From contig CAITIQ010000662.1 of assembly GCA_903892415.1 (NCBI GenBank), positions 1 to 63,787 on the forward strand: DNA of 63,787 nucleotides, written 5' to 3'. The stretch comes from an uncultured delta proteobacterium (GTDB taxonomy: Bacteria > Myxococcota_A > Polyangia > Polyangiales > Polyangiaceae). Below the pieces are notes generated by a model that saw only the letters and a program-made list of their open reading frames with translations, did no database searches and had not been told where the DNA came from. Position numbers and translations under genes: made by a program. Positions 1 to 7,862 of the stretch are shown here, piece by piece. Positions within the stretch are counted from its first letter, which is position 1, and every line of letters starts with the position of its first letter.

Positions 1-522
1 GAAGAGCGCGCGAAGACGGGTAAAGACGGTCGCTGCGCTGCGAGCCGAAAGCGCCGTCATCGTCTTCTCGGTGAAGTACCCGGCTGTGTTCTTGCCCTTC
101 ATCTCGCGGCGTACCGAGCGCATACGGCTGGTCGTGAGCAACCACCAAAGCTCGCTGCTGGAGCCAGCCAACGCTTGCACCACGAGTCCGTCCCCGCCGC
201 TGCCCGAACGGCTGGCTGCTGCTTGAAGGAACTCACGCACGACCGAGAGCTCCGCATCGGCGAAGCCACGCGCGCGAAGCCGATGCCAAAAATCGGCGGC
301 GTGTGGACTCTGCAGCGAGAAGAAGCGGTCAAACGACGCGTTGAAAACGCTGCGGTCCGCTTGCCTTTGAACCAGCACCGCTGCCAGCGCGCTTCGCAGC
401 TGCGCGGGCTGATCAAACCCGACCAGCTGGATCGCTCGTACGGCCTCCAGCGATTGATTTGTCGATATGGCGAAGCCGTCGCGGCGCAGCGACCAGAGCA
501 GCTCGCTGACGAGGAGCAACAC
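1..522 (-). CDS. VWA/CoxE-like family protein, N-terminal part
   Basis: This gene runs off the left edge, so only its first 174 codons are visible. I chose the GTG at 522, which lies 5 bases past the TAA of the upstream thioredoxin gene and suggests translational coupling. The N-terminus has the CoxE-like/VWA signature I know from this family: a helix starting near SELLWSLRRDGFAIST, then SLEAVRAIQLVGFDQPAQLR, then a segment ending FDRFFSLQSP. The metal-binding VWA domain would lie past the edge and cannot be checked. In carbon-monoxide dehydrogenase operons CoxE works with the MoxR-type ATPase CoxD, but no such partner is visible. Family assignment is from pattern memory; the specific role is unknown. 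Confidence 0.6.
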   Translation of the reverse strand, partial: MLLLVSELLWSLRRDGFAISTNQSLEAVRAIQLVGFDQPAQLRSALAAVLVQRQADRSVFNASFDRFFSLQSPHAADFWHRLRARGFADAELSVVREFLQAAASRSGSGGDGLVVQALAGSSSELWWLLTTSRMRSVRREMKGKNTAGYFTEKTMTALSARSAATVFTRLRALF

Positions 523-527
523 GGCGC

Positions 528-1373
528 TTAGCTGGCTTCGGCTAGGAGTTTCTTCAGCGTGGGCTCGAAGGCGTCTCTGCTGGTCTCTCCGAGTTGCACG
601 CCGCGGATCACTCCTTTGCGGTCGATCAAGAAGAAGGTCGGCAGCGCCGATACGAAGTAGTCCTTGATGGTGTCGACGCTGGTCGTTGCTCCGACCGCAT
701 ACTTGATCTTTTGTTTGCGGACTGCGGCCAACGCATCTTCCTCGGTGTCGTCGGTGAGACCTACGACCCGCAGGCCCTGCGCGCCGTACTCGTCGGACAG
801 CGCGTTCAGCACCGGGGCCATCGCTCGACACGCCGAGCACCAAGAGGCCCAGAAATCCAGCAGCACGACCTTGCCGCGCAATTGCTTGATGTCCGAGAAC
901 TCTCCTTGCGCGGCGGTCACGCCTTTCCACGACGCAGCGAAGGTGCCCACCTTATCTCGACGAAGGACCTCCAACTGCCCAGGATGCGCCTCCACCTCGA
1001 CCTTGACGACGACGTTCTGCTCCGCGCGCAGAACGTCCAGGGTGAGCGTGCCGCCGGGGCCGGCCTTTTGCGTCGCCGTGATCAGCGCCCGAGGATTGGC
1101 CATCGCTTCCCCGTTGGCTCGGAGCACGAGGTCCCCCGTCTTCATTTGGACCTTGTCTGCAGGGGACCCGCGCAGCACGCGCTTTACCAGCACCCCCTTG
1201 TCGGCCAGGGCGAGCTCGAGGCCAAGCCAGCCGCGCGCCGACTGCGCCAGCGCTGGTAGCTCCACCGCAAGTGCCGCAAACGCGAGCAGACCGAGCGAAG
1301 TGCGACGAGAGATTACCGAAGAGGAATCCACCTTCAGCGGGATGCCCGACTTCACAGGCACGATGCGCGACAT
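528..1373 (-). CDS. PDZ and thioredoxin-like (TlpA-type) exported protein
   Basis: A thiol-disulfide oxidoreductase of the TlpA/ResA type with an extra PDZ domain. The first 40 residues of the longest frame look non-coding, so I start at ATG 1373, which gives a Tat-like or Sec-like leader (SRRTSLGLLAFAALAVELPA, cleavage near ALAQ). A PDZ-like module follows (GWLGLELALADKGVLVKRVL, GSPADKVQMKTGDLV). The thioredoxin fold carries WASWCSACR, so the active-site pair is C-S-A-C rather than the common C-G/E-P-C, and the cis-proline region is ALPTFFLID. It probably acts outside the inner membrane on substrates selected by the PDZ domain. It is upstream of, and nearly touching, the CoxE-like gene. Confidence 0.85.
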   Translation of the reverse strand: MSRIVPVKSGIPLKVDSSSVISRRTSLGLLAFAALAVELPALAQSARGWLGLELALADKGVLVKRVLRGSPADKVQMKTGDLVLRANGEAMANPRALITATQKAGPGGTLTLDVLRAEQNVVVKVEVEAHPGQLEVLRRDKVGTFAASWKGVTAAQGEFSDIKQLRGKVVLLDFWASWCSACRAMAPVLNALSDEYGAQGLRVVGLTDDTEEDALAAVRKQKIKYAVGATTSVDTIKDYFVSALPTFFLIDRKGVIRGVQLGETSRDAFEPTLKKLLAEAS

Positions 1374-1392
1374 TCGACTACTGTACCGCCTG

Positions 1393-1872
1393 ATGCTGCC
1401 GGTCGCACGTGGAGCCATTCTTCTTTTGCTCTTCACAGGCTGCCAGGAGGCTCTCGCGGTGCGAGCTCCAGGCTTGCCGGAGCCATCCTCCACCGTGAGC
1501 TCTGCGGAACCGAGTCACCTTCTTCCACTGCCTCCACTGCGTGAGGTGGGGCGAGGGCTCTCCGCCCATCCGGTAGGGAGGTTCGATGGCATACTTTCAG
1601 TGTCGGAGGGCTTTGCTTACGGAGCGCCCGATCGAACTGCCCCTGCCGTGGGGACGAGTCTCGTCGTCACGCTCGTGCCAGTCGGCGGAGACGGACCGGG
1701 CCTTCAATACGTAATGAAGCGGGAGGCTCCAGGTTATTTCCCCGAGGGGGGCGACTGGCGCTTTGCCGTGATTGGCGGCGACGGCGGTGTTCAAGCCGAA
1801 GGAAAGCTCGCGTTGTGCGCCCGCTGCCACGCTGAGGCCCCGCGGGACCATCTGTTTGAGCGACTTCACTGA
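1393..1872 (+). CDS. Lipoprotein with cytochrome P460-like haem-binding end
   Basis: A small exported lipoprotein of about 159 residues. The leader MLPVARGAILLLLFTGC ends in a lipobox (LFTGC). The C-terminal half resembles the cytochrome P460 fold: YVMKREAPGYFPEGGDWRFA, then KLALCARCHAEAPRDH, which holds one CxxCH haem c site (C-A-R-C-H). P460 proteins are periplasmic haem proteins, some acting on hydroxylamine or NO; whether this one is catalytic cannot be told. ATG 1363 is an alternative start, but it would overlap the divergent thioredoxin gene that starts at 1373. The first 400 bases of the same open frame, upstream of 1363, are antisense to that gene and are not coding. Confidence 0.75.
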   Translation: MLPVARGAILLLLFTGCQEALAVRAPGLPEPSSTVSSAEPSHLLPLPPLREVGRGLSAHPVGRFDGILSVSEGFAYGAPDRTAPAVGTSLVVTLVPVGGDGPGLQYVMKREAPGYFPEGGDWRFAVIGGDGGVQAEGKLALCARCHAEAPRDHLFERLH

Positions 1873-1894
1873 CCTCGCAAATGTTGCGGGGTCA
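1870..1894 (+). terminator. Stem-loop overlapping the stop codon of the P460-like gene
   Basis: TGACCTCGCAA and TTGCGGGGTCA form an 11-bp stem with one G-U pair around a 3-base loop (ATG), beginning at the TGA stop codon itself. No T run follows, so it may be a weak terminator or an mRNA 3'-end stabiliser. Confidence 0.4.
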
Positions 1895-2333
1895 AGGGGC
1901 GACCACGACAGCGATGCCGTGGGATCAACTCACGAACACTCTTAAGGCTGGCTCGTGAGCAATGGAACCTAGCGGATTGTTCCCAAGAATCGTGTTGGCA
2001 CGCCGAGTGCTCTACGGCTCTTCGTAACCTTCCTTAAGCAAGCTTGAACCTAGCTTCTTCCTTCATCTTCTTCTTTTCTTCCCTCCTCTTGTCGCTTCCT
2101 TTCGCTCGTTAGCTTGTTCTTCTCAGCGCCTCGCGCGCACCTTCCCTTCTAAGCTTGTCCGCACGTTAGTGCGCCCTCGGGCGCCACTTCTTTGCTCAAG
2201 TTACTCGTCGGTACGCGGCACTCCCCTGGGTTGCCGCGTTTCGTCGTTTGTGGCTCGGCGCGGGTCCAACGACTGCAGATTTGCTGTGTCCCGCCCTCTA
2301 GGGAATCATTTGTCGATCCGGTGACGACATTGC
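1895..2333. other. 440-bp intergenic region with a pyrimidine-rich tract
   Basis: I see no convincing gene here. From about 2045 to 2150 the + strand is strongly pyrimidine-rich (repeated CTTC/TTCT), which is unlike the rest of the window. A reading frame antisense to tadA that enters this region lacks coding character. It could be a leader, a small RNA or simply spacer. Confidence 0.4.
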
Positions 2334-2362
2334 TTGACTGAATCCGTGACTGGGAATACACC
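2334..2362 (+). promoter_or_regulatory. Candidate sigma-70 promoter of tRNA-Arg
   Basis: TTGACT at 2334-2339 and TACACC at 2357-2362 are separated by 17 bases, and the tRNA begins 15 bases after the -10 box. The spacing and -35 box are good; the -10 box matches only partly. It may also drive tadA by read-through. Confidence 0.45.
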
Positions 2363-2377
2363 GCGTTCCTGTCGACT

Positions 2378-2451
2378 GCGCCCATAGCTCAGCTGGATAG
2401 AGCACAGGCCTACGAAGCCTGGTGTCGGAAGTTCGAATCTTCCTGGGCGCG
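2378..2451 (+). tRNA. tRNA-Arg(ACG)
   Basis: The cloverleaf can be folded by eye. The acceptor stem GCGCCCA pairs with TGGGCGC. The anticodon stem CAGGC/GCCTG encloses the loop CTACGAA, giving anticodon ACG. The T arm contains GTTCGAATC, and the discriminator is G. CCA is not encoded. This is the tRNA whose A34 is deaminated to inosine by TadA, and tadA starts 69 bases downstream. Confidence 0.95.
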
Positions 2452-2519
2452 CTATCCTCTCCCGGCCAAAAGCCGTTTGTTCTTCGGGCAAACGGGGCCG
2501 TTGGAGAAGCGAGGCAGCC

Positions 2520-2999
2520 TTGACTGAAGCTGACGACGCGGTCTTCATGGCTCTGGCACTCGAGCAAGCGAAGATAGCTGGCGCGCTCGGTGATGTGCCC
2601 GTCGGCGCGGTGATGGTGGTTGGCAGTGAGGTCGTCTCGGTTGGCCACAACCGCCGCGAGTTGGACCAAGATCCGACCGCACACGCCGAGATCGTGGCGC
2701 TGCGCTATGCGGCTCGCGCGCGAGGGCACTGGCGACTGGGCGGAGCAAGGCTGTACGTAACGCTCGAGCCCTGCCCGATGTGTGCTGGGGCATTGGTCAT
2801 GGCGCGCGTAGATCGAGTGATCTTTGGGTGCCGCGATCCGAAGGGCGGCGCCTGTGAGTCCCTCTTCAACATCGGCCAAGATGGGCGGCTCAATCACCGC
2901 TTCGAAATCGTCGGCGGGGTGCGTGAAGAGGCCTGCGCTGCCGTTCTCAAAGATTTCTTCGCGGTGAGGCGTCCAGCCAAACGCGGAGTCGGCGTTTGA
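2520..2999 (+). CDS. tadA: tRNA-specific adenosine-34 deaminase
   Basis: TadA converts A34 of tRNA-Arg(ACG) to inosine so that one tRNA reads CGU, CGC and CGA. The protein has 159 residues, normal for the family. The zinc-deaminase signature is complete: H-A-E in TAHAEIVAL, with the proton-shuttling Glu, and PCPMCAG with the two zinc cysteines. The C-terminal ESLFNIGQDGRLNHRFE is typical. The start is a TTG at 2520. The gene lies directly behind its substrate tRNA gene and overlaps the aminotransferase start by four bases (TTGA), so the three are probably one transcription unit. Confidence 0.95.
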   Translation: MTEADDAVFMALALEQAKIAGALGDVPVGAVMVVGSEVVSVGHNRRELDQDPTAHAEIVALRYAARARGHWRLGGARLYVTLEPCPMCAGALVMARVDRVIFGCRDPKGGACESLFNIGQDGRLNHRFEIVGGVREEACAAVLKDFFAVRRPAKRGVGV

Positions 3000-4159
3000 C
3001 GTACTTTTCACAGCGCACCTGCTGGCCGGAGGCAGAGCCGGACCGCTCTGCAGAGTGCCCGTTCGATCTCACCGAGACCAACCCGACTCGTGTGGGTTTG
3101 GTTGAACCAGAGCGGATAGCGGCGCTCATCCAAGGCGTGGTCGCCTACGATCCATCGTCCTTTGGCGCTCCCAGTGCGCGGCTGGCCGTCAGCGATTACT
3201 ACCGGCGTCGCGGACACGCCCTGGACGCCGAACGCGTGGTGCTTTCTGCCTCGACCTCGGAGGCCTACAGCTGGCTGTTCAAACTGCTGGCCGACCCGGG
3301 AGACGTCCTTATGGTTCCCGAGCCTTCCTACCCTTTGTTCGACTGCCTGGCGAAGCTCGAAGGCGTGCGCTTGGCGCCCTATGCGTTACGCAAGGAGGAC
3401 CACTTCCGTTTGGACGTCACTGAGCTGTTCCGTCGGGTTGCCGACGAGCCCGCGGTTCGCGGGATCATCGTGGTCGCGCCGAACAATCCGACTGGCACCG
3501 TGCTTCACGAGGAGGACGCCGCTCTGCTCGAGCAGGGCGCCCGTGAGCGCGGACTCCCGCTGATCGTGGATGAGGTGTTTGCCGACTACCTGGATGTACC
3601 CGCTGCGATGAGGTCTCGCTTGCGGAGCTCCTTCGCCAGCAGCAACACCGCGCTGACCTTCGTCATGTCCGGCCTTTCCAAGGTTGCTTGTTGCCCCGGC
3701 GCCAAGTTGGCTTGGACCATCGTCAACGGCCCTGCCCCTTGGCGAACCGTCGCGCTCGAGCGGCTGAGCGTCGTGGCCGATACCTTTCTGAGCGTTGGTT
3801 CGGCAGTGCAAGCGGCGCTGCCTCAACTGCTCGCCCAGTCGGACGCTGTTCACGTCGAACTCAATGCGCGGCTAGCCGTGAATCGCGCGTCGCTCAACCG
3901 TGCGTGTGAGCAAACGCAAGGGGCCGTCCGTGTTTTGCCGTCCCACGGTGGCTGGTCGGCCATCCTCGAGCTGCCTCGCATCGTGACCGAAGCCGAGTGG
4001 CAAGCGCGGTTCTCCGCCGAGGGCGTCAAGGTGTCGAGCGGAGCGCTCTTCGATATCCCGGGCGGGCGTTCCTTGGTGCTCAGCTTGATTGTCGAGCCAA
4101 CGCTCTTCCGCGAAGCTATGCAGCGCATGGTCGCCGCCATCCTCCCGCTGCTGACATGA
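2996..4159 (+). CDS. PLP-dependent aminotransferase, class I/II
   Basis: A fold-type I aminotransferase of 387 residues. APNNPTGTVL is the class I/II core motif, IVDEVFADY holds the PLP-contacting Asp and Tyr, and SGLSKVACCPG carries the Schiff-base Lys. The substrate is unknown. The position where class I enzymes normally have an Arg that grips the substrate carboxylate (the R-L-S segment near the C-terminus) reads SLVLSLIVEP, so that Arg seems to be Val. The start is the TTG at 2996 that overlaps the tadA stop. Coupling to tadA is probably organisational, not functional. Confidence 0.88.
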   Translation: MTYFSQRTCWPEAEPDRSAECPFDLTETNPTRVGLVEPERIAALIQGVVAYDPSSFGAPSARLAVSDYYRRRGHALDAERVVLSASTSEAYSWLFKLLADPGDVLMVPEPSYPLFDCLAKLEGVRLAPYALRKEDHFRLDVTELFRRVADEPAVRGIIVVAPNNPTGTVLHEEDAALLEQGARERGLPLIVDEVFADYLDVPAAMRSRLRSSFASSNTALTFVMSGLSKVACCPGAKLAWTIVNGPAPWRTVALERLSVVADTFLSVGSAVQAALPQLLAQSDAVHVELNARLAVNRASLNRACEQTQGAVRVLPSHGGWSAILELPRIVTEAEWQARFSAEGVKVSSGALFDIPGGRSLVLSLIVEPTLFREAMQRMVAAILPLLT

Positions 4160-4253
4160 GTCGCGCACGTCAGATGATTCCCACAGTGCATCGGCTGGCT
4201 CTCGTCGCTATCCTGCGGCGGCTTCTGATGCTCCCACACCTCGACAGAACCTC

Positions 4254-6452
4254 GTGACGCTTCCGAAAGGTGGAACTCAAACTGGCGCGGATGACGCAAC
4301 GATCCCATCGCGGCCCAAAGGCGGGATCATGAGCGGCGGTACAGCTCCGCTGGTGGTTTCGCCCTCGGGTGCCCCGCCCGCACCGGCGTCGAATTCTGTG
4401 CGGCTGTTCGAGGTCATCGGACGAGGCGGCATGGGCGAGGTGCACCGCGCAGAGCAGCTCGAGCTCGCTCGCCAGGTCGCTTTCAAGCAGCTCTTGGCTG
4501 GCTCGACTGTTCGTCAGCGCGAGCGCTTCGCTCGTGAGGCAAGGCTCACGGCCCAACTCGACCATCCCAACATCGTGCCCGTGCATTCGCTCGAGTTGGC
4601 GCGTGATGGCTCGCCGAACGGCTACGTGATGAAGCTGGTCGAAGGCAAGACGCTGCGCACCTTGTTGGTCGAGACAGCGGAGCTCTACGAGAAGGGCCAA
4701 GCCATCGATGCGGCGCACGCGCTTCGAACGCATCTCGAGCACTTCCTGAAGATCTGCGACGCCGTAGCTTTTGCACACGACCGCGGCGTACTTCACCGCG
4801 ACCTCAAGCCGCCCAACATCATGATCGGCAAGTTTGGCGAGGTTTATGTGATGGATTGGGGCGTCGCCCGAGCGATGGGCCACGATGACCCGCTCGATGG
4901 CGCAGACGTACAGGCCGCGAGTCCAAGCGTCGAGCCTGAGCTCACGCAAGCTGGCGAGGTCGTCGGCAGCGCCTCGTACATGTCGCCCGAGCAAGCCGAG
5001 GGGCGCAACGCCGAGTTGGATGCGCGCGCCGATCAATACTCGTTGGGCCTAATTCTGTTCGAGATGCTGACGCTGCGGCGTGCGCTCACTGGAGCCTCCA
5101 ATGATGAGGTAGTGCTGGCCGCCAGCCAAGGGGACAAGGGCCCGTTCGAACACGTTTCCCCGCAGGTCCGCATTCCGCCGGAGCTCCGGGCAATCGTCGA
5201 AAAGGCCACCGCGTTCGCGCCAAAGGGTCGCTATCTCTCAGTGACCGCGCTGGCCGACGACGTTCGGCGCTACCTTGCGGGCGAGGCGGTCTTGGCGCAC
5301 CGCGAAGGCGCTCTTGGCAAGGTGTTGCGCTGGATCGGTCGCCACCGGCGAACCACGCTGCTCGCCTTCGCGGCCGTACTCACCCTGAGCGCGCTCGTTA
5401 CCAGCTGGGTGCTCTACCGCGAGACCGCGCGCGAGCTCGCAGCTCGAGAGCGAGGCGAGAGGATTACAACCTTCTCGATGGAGGCCTCAGCGCAAGCGCA
5501 TCGCATCGATGCCGAGTTCCAGCGCATGGAGGAGGCGCTCGAGGGACTTCGAACGGCCTCGGAGTGGGCGCTGCGCAGTCCCGAGCCGAGCGGCCCCGAC
5601 GGGCTGCTCTACTTCGATTCCGACTTCGCGAATCCCGCCAAACGCCCAGCAGATTTCACCTCGGAGACCCGGTATCGCTGGCCTGTCTCGGTGGAGTTCC
5701 CGGTCGCTGGTATTGCTCCAAGCACCAACCGCGCCGCCATCTTGCCGAAGTTGCGGCGCATCGCTCCGCTGCAGCGACACCTGCGGTCGATGATCGTCGA
5801 CGCCGGTCGGGATAGTGATCAGCCGCTCTCGTTGGAGCAGGAGCGCGCGTTGCTGTTGGCGCGTAAAAGTCCGATTGACTACGCCTACGTCAACCTGGCC
5901 GAAGGTGTGATCTTCCTCTATCCCGGAATGGATTCACTGCCGCCTGGCTACGATGTGCGGACGGCCAGCTTCTACAAAATGTCGGAGAATAAGCGCGGCA
6001 AGCGCTGGGGCAGTCCCTACGTCGATTCGACCACCGACGAGCTTGGGGATGATCTCGTGCTGCCTTGCACTGCCGGCATGTGGTCCCCCAATGACGAGTT
6101 CCTCGGAGTGGTCGGTGTCGAGATTACGGTCACCAAGCTGGTTGAGACCAGTCTCGTTCTCAGCAGCCGCAGCACCCTACGCTCCAGCATCGTCGACGCC
6201 AACGGCAAGAAGATCGTCGACTCGTTCGATGCAGGAAAGCGCTTCAAAGCGAGCGGTAAGGACGAGTCGATTGAGCTTGCCGAGTTCGATCTGCCCGAGG
6301 TGGTAAAGGCGATTCGCGAGGGCGCCGAGGGCGTTCGCGAAGTGAAGCGAGAGGGCCGCAAAGAGGTGGTCGCCTTCACGCGTCTTTCGGTGCTCGGTTG
6401 GTACTACGTGGTCGAGATCGACGCCGGCTCGATCGCGGCTTCCCCTAAGTAA
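4254..6452 (+). CDS. Membrane Ser/Thr protein kinase with extracytoplasmic Cache-like sensor
   Basis: A Hanks-type kinase of 732 residues starting at GTG 4254. After a Pro-rich leader of about 45 residues the kinase domain shows GRGGMGEV (P-loop), VAFK (ATP-anchoring Lys), HRDLKPPN near residue 180, and DWG in place of DFG, which is common in this myxobacterial subfamily. SASYMSPEQAEG is the activation end. One membrane helix lies near 366-388 (TTLLAFAAVLTLSALVTSW). The remaining 340 residues have a Cache/PDC look (YAYVNLAEGVIFLYPG, then FLGVVGVEITVTKLVE), so an outside ligand may control the kinase. Some family members pass signals to forkhead-domain partners; none is visible here. Confidence 0.92.
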   Translation: MTLPKGGTQTGADDATIPSRPKGGIMSGGTAPLVVSPSGAPPAPASNSVRLFEVIGRGGMGEVHRAEQLELARQVAFKQLLAGSTVRQRERFAREARLTAQLDHPNIVPVHSLELARDGSPNGYVMKLVEGKTLRTLLVETAELYEKGQAIDAAHALRTHLEHFLKICDAVAFAHDRGVLHRDLKPPNIMIGKFGEVYVMDWGVARAMGHDDPLDGADVQAASPSVEPELTQAGEVVGSASYMSPEQAEGRNAELDARADQYSLGLILFEMLTLRRALTGASNDEVVLAASQGDKGPFEHVSPQVRIPPELRAIVEKATAFAPKGRYLSVTALADDVRRYLAGEAVLAHREGALGKVLRWIGRHRRTTLLAFAAVLTLSALVTSWVLYRETARELAARERGERITTFSMEASAQAHRIDAEFQRMEEALEGLRTASEWALRSPEPSGPDGLLYFDSDFANPAKRPADFTSETRYRWPVSVEFPVAGIAPSTNRAAILPKLRRIAPLQRHLRSMIVDAGRDSDQPLSLEQERALLLARKSPIDYAYVNLAEGVIFLYPGMDSLPPGYDVRTASFYKMSENKRGKRWGSPYVDSTTDELGDDLVLPCTAGMWSPNDEFLGVVGVEITVTKLVETSLVLSSRSTLRSSIVDANGKKIVDSFDAGKRFKASGKDESIELAEFDLPEVVKAIREGAEGVREVKREGRKEVVAFTRLSVLGWYYVVEIDAGSIAASPK

Positions 6453-6530
6453 CGGCTGCGCCGGTCGTAGCGCCGTTGGTGACACCGAATGCTGCGTTGC
6501 GGGATTGTCCTTGGCTTGCCATTGGCTTGA

Positions 6531-6572
6531 TTCAATGTGCTGGACAACGATTATGCTGCAGTGCACAATGAA
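6531..6572. promoter_or_regulatory. Inverted repeat upstream of phaZ
   Basis: TTCAATGTGC (6531-6540) and GCACAATGAA (6563-6572) are inverted copies matching at 9 of 10 positions, with 22 bases between them, ending 18 bases before the chosen phaZ start. A PhaR-like or other polyhydroxybutyrate-responsive repressor is one possible ligand, but no such regulator gene is in the window. Confidence 0.4.
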
Positions 6573-6590
6573 GCCAATGGGTCTCCTGTC

Positions 6591-7862
6591 ATGATGTATC
6601 GACTTTACGATCTTCAGCGAAGTTGGCTGGACCCGCTTTCGCACTTCGCCGACGCCTCGGCGCGCGCCCTAGCCTCGAAGGAGAACCCGCTCTCGTGGCA
6701 TCCAGCCGTCCGGCTCGCGAGTGCTGGTCACGCACTGGTTCACCGCGTCACCAAGCGCTACGAGAAGCCGAGCTTCGGCATCACCGAGGTGCAGGCAGGC
6801 GGCGGCCGCGTTGCGGTCTCCGAGCAGGTGACGATCGCTGAGCCCTTCTGCAAGCTCGTGCGATTTCAGCGCTGTAGTGATGATCCGGCAGTGATGCGCG
6901 CCCTCGCTGAACAACCGAAAGTGCTGCTATGCGCGCCGCTTTCGGGCCACCACTCCACGCTCTTGCGGGACACCGTGCGCTCACTCTTGGCGGACCATGA
7001 GGTGTACGTGACCGATTGGGTCGACGCGCGAGATGTTCCCTTGTCAAAGGGCGTCTTCCACTTGGACGACTACGTTCACACGGTGATGCGCTTCATTCGC
7101 TCGCTCGGGGCAGCGCAGCTGCACGTTGTCTCGGTGTGTCAACCGACCGTGCCGGTGCTCGCCGCTGTCTCGCTCATGGCGCAAGCGGGCGAGAAGACCC
7201 CGCTTTCGCTCACCTTGATGGGTGGGCCGATCAACGCGCAGGTGAGCCCAACCGAGGTCAACCGTCTTGCAGTGCAACATTCCTACGACTGGTTTGAGAA
7301 GCGGATGATCCACGTGACGCCGCCCGGCTACGCCGGCGCCGGGCGACGCGTCTATCCAGGGTTCCTTCAGCTCTCGGCCTTCGTCGCTATGAACCCCAAG
7401 CACCACCTGAAGTCCTACCTGCGCTACTGGGTGGACTCGCTCCGTGGCAGCTCCGGCGAGTCCGCGCGCGCTGTGCACGAGCAGTTTTACGACGAGTACA
7501 ACGCTGTGCTCGATATGGACGCGCCGTACTACCTAGAGACGGTGAAAGTCGTCTTCCAAGAGTTCCGTCTTGCGAACGGTACCTGGGACGTCAAGGGCAC
7601 GCGCGTGCGCCCTTCTGCCATTGAGACCACGGCGATCTTCACCGTGGAAGGCGAGGACGACGACATCTCGGGGCTCGGACAAACCGAGTTCGCTCATCAA
7701 CTCTGCAGTGGAGTCCCGGCCGAAAAGCACAAGCACCACGTCGCCGCAGAGTGCGGACACTACGGCATCTTTTCGGGTCGACGCTGGCGCGAAAGCATCT
7801 ACCCGGTGCTTCGAGACTTCATCCGCGAGTCAGATCAAGGAGTGGTGCATGTTCAGCGGTAA
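6591..7862 (+). CDS. phaZ: Intracellular polyhydroxyalkanoate depolymerase
   Basis: PhaZ releases 3-hydroxybutyrate from intracellular storage granules. From ATG 6591 the protein has 423 residues and starts MMYRLYDLQRSWLDPL, as family members do. In the best-studied Ralstonia enzyme the triad is Cys-Asp-His with Cys at 183. Here VVSVCQP places a Cys at 183, VEGEDDDI places Asp at about 356-357, and ECGHYGIFSG places His at 390, so the triad is intact. The C-terminal FSGRRWRESIYPVLRDFI is also typical. An earlier GTG at 6537 would run through the inverted repeat and is less likely. It overlaps bdhA by 14 bases. Confidence 0.93.
   Translation: MMYRLYDLQRSWLDPLSHFADASARALASKENPLSWHPAVRLASAGHALVHRVTKRYEKPSFGITEVQAGGGRVAVSEQVTIAEPFCKLVRFQRCSDDPAVMRALAEQPKVLLCAPLSGHHSTLLRDTVRSLLADHEVYVTDWVDARDVPLSKGVFHLDDYVHTVMRFIRSLGAAQLHVVSVCQPTVPVLAAVSLMAQAGEKTPLSLTLMGGPINAQVSPTEVNRLAVQHSYDWFEKRMIHVTPPGYAGAGRRVYPGFLQLSAFVAMNPKHHLKSYLRYWVDSLRGSSGESARAVHEQFYDEYNAVLDMDAPYYLETVKVVFQEFRLANGTWDVKGTRVRPSAIETTAIFTVEGEDDDISGLGQTEFAHQLCSGVPAEKHKHHVAAECGHYGIFSGRRWRESIYPVLRDFIRESDQGVVHVQR

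Noticed and set aside
664..1362. Long + frame upstream of the P460-like lipoprotein
   Set aside because: It is antisense to the clear thioredoxin gene and has no protein-like pattern before the lipoprotein leader.
2298..3011. 237-residue frame opposite tadA
   Set aside because: tadA has intact catalytic motifs on the other strand; this frame shows no domain and crosses the tRNA.
7570..7848. In-frame extension of bdhA into phaZ
   Set aside because: The dehydrogenase begins at ATG 7849 with a good ribosome site and the standard N-terminus.
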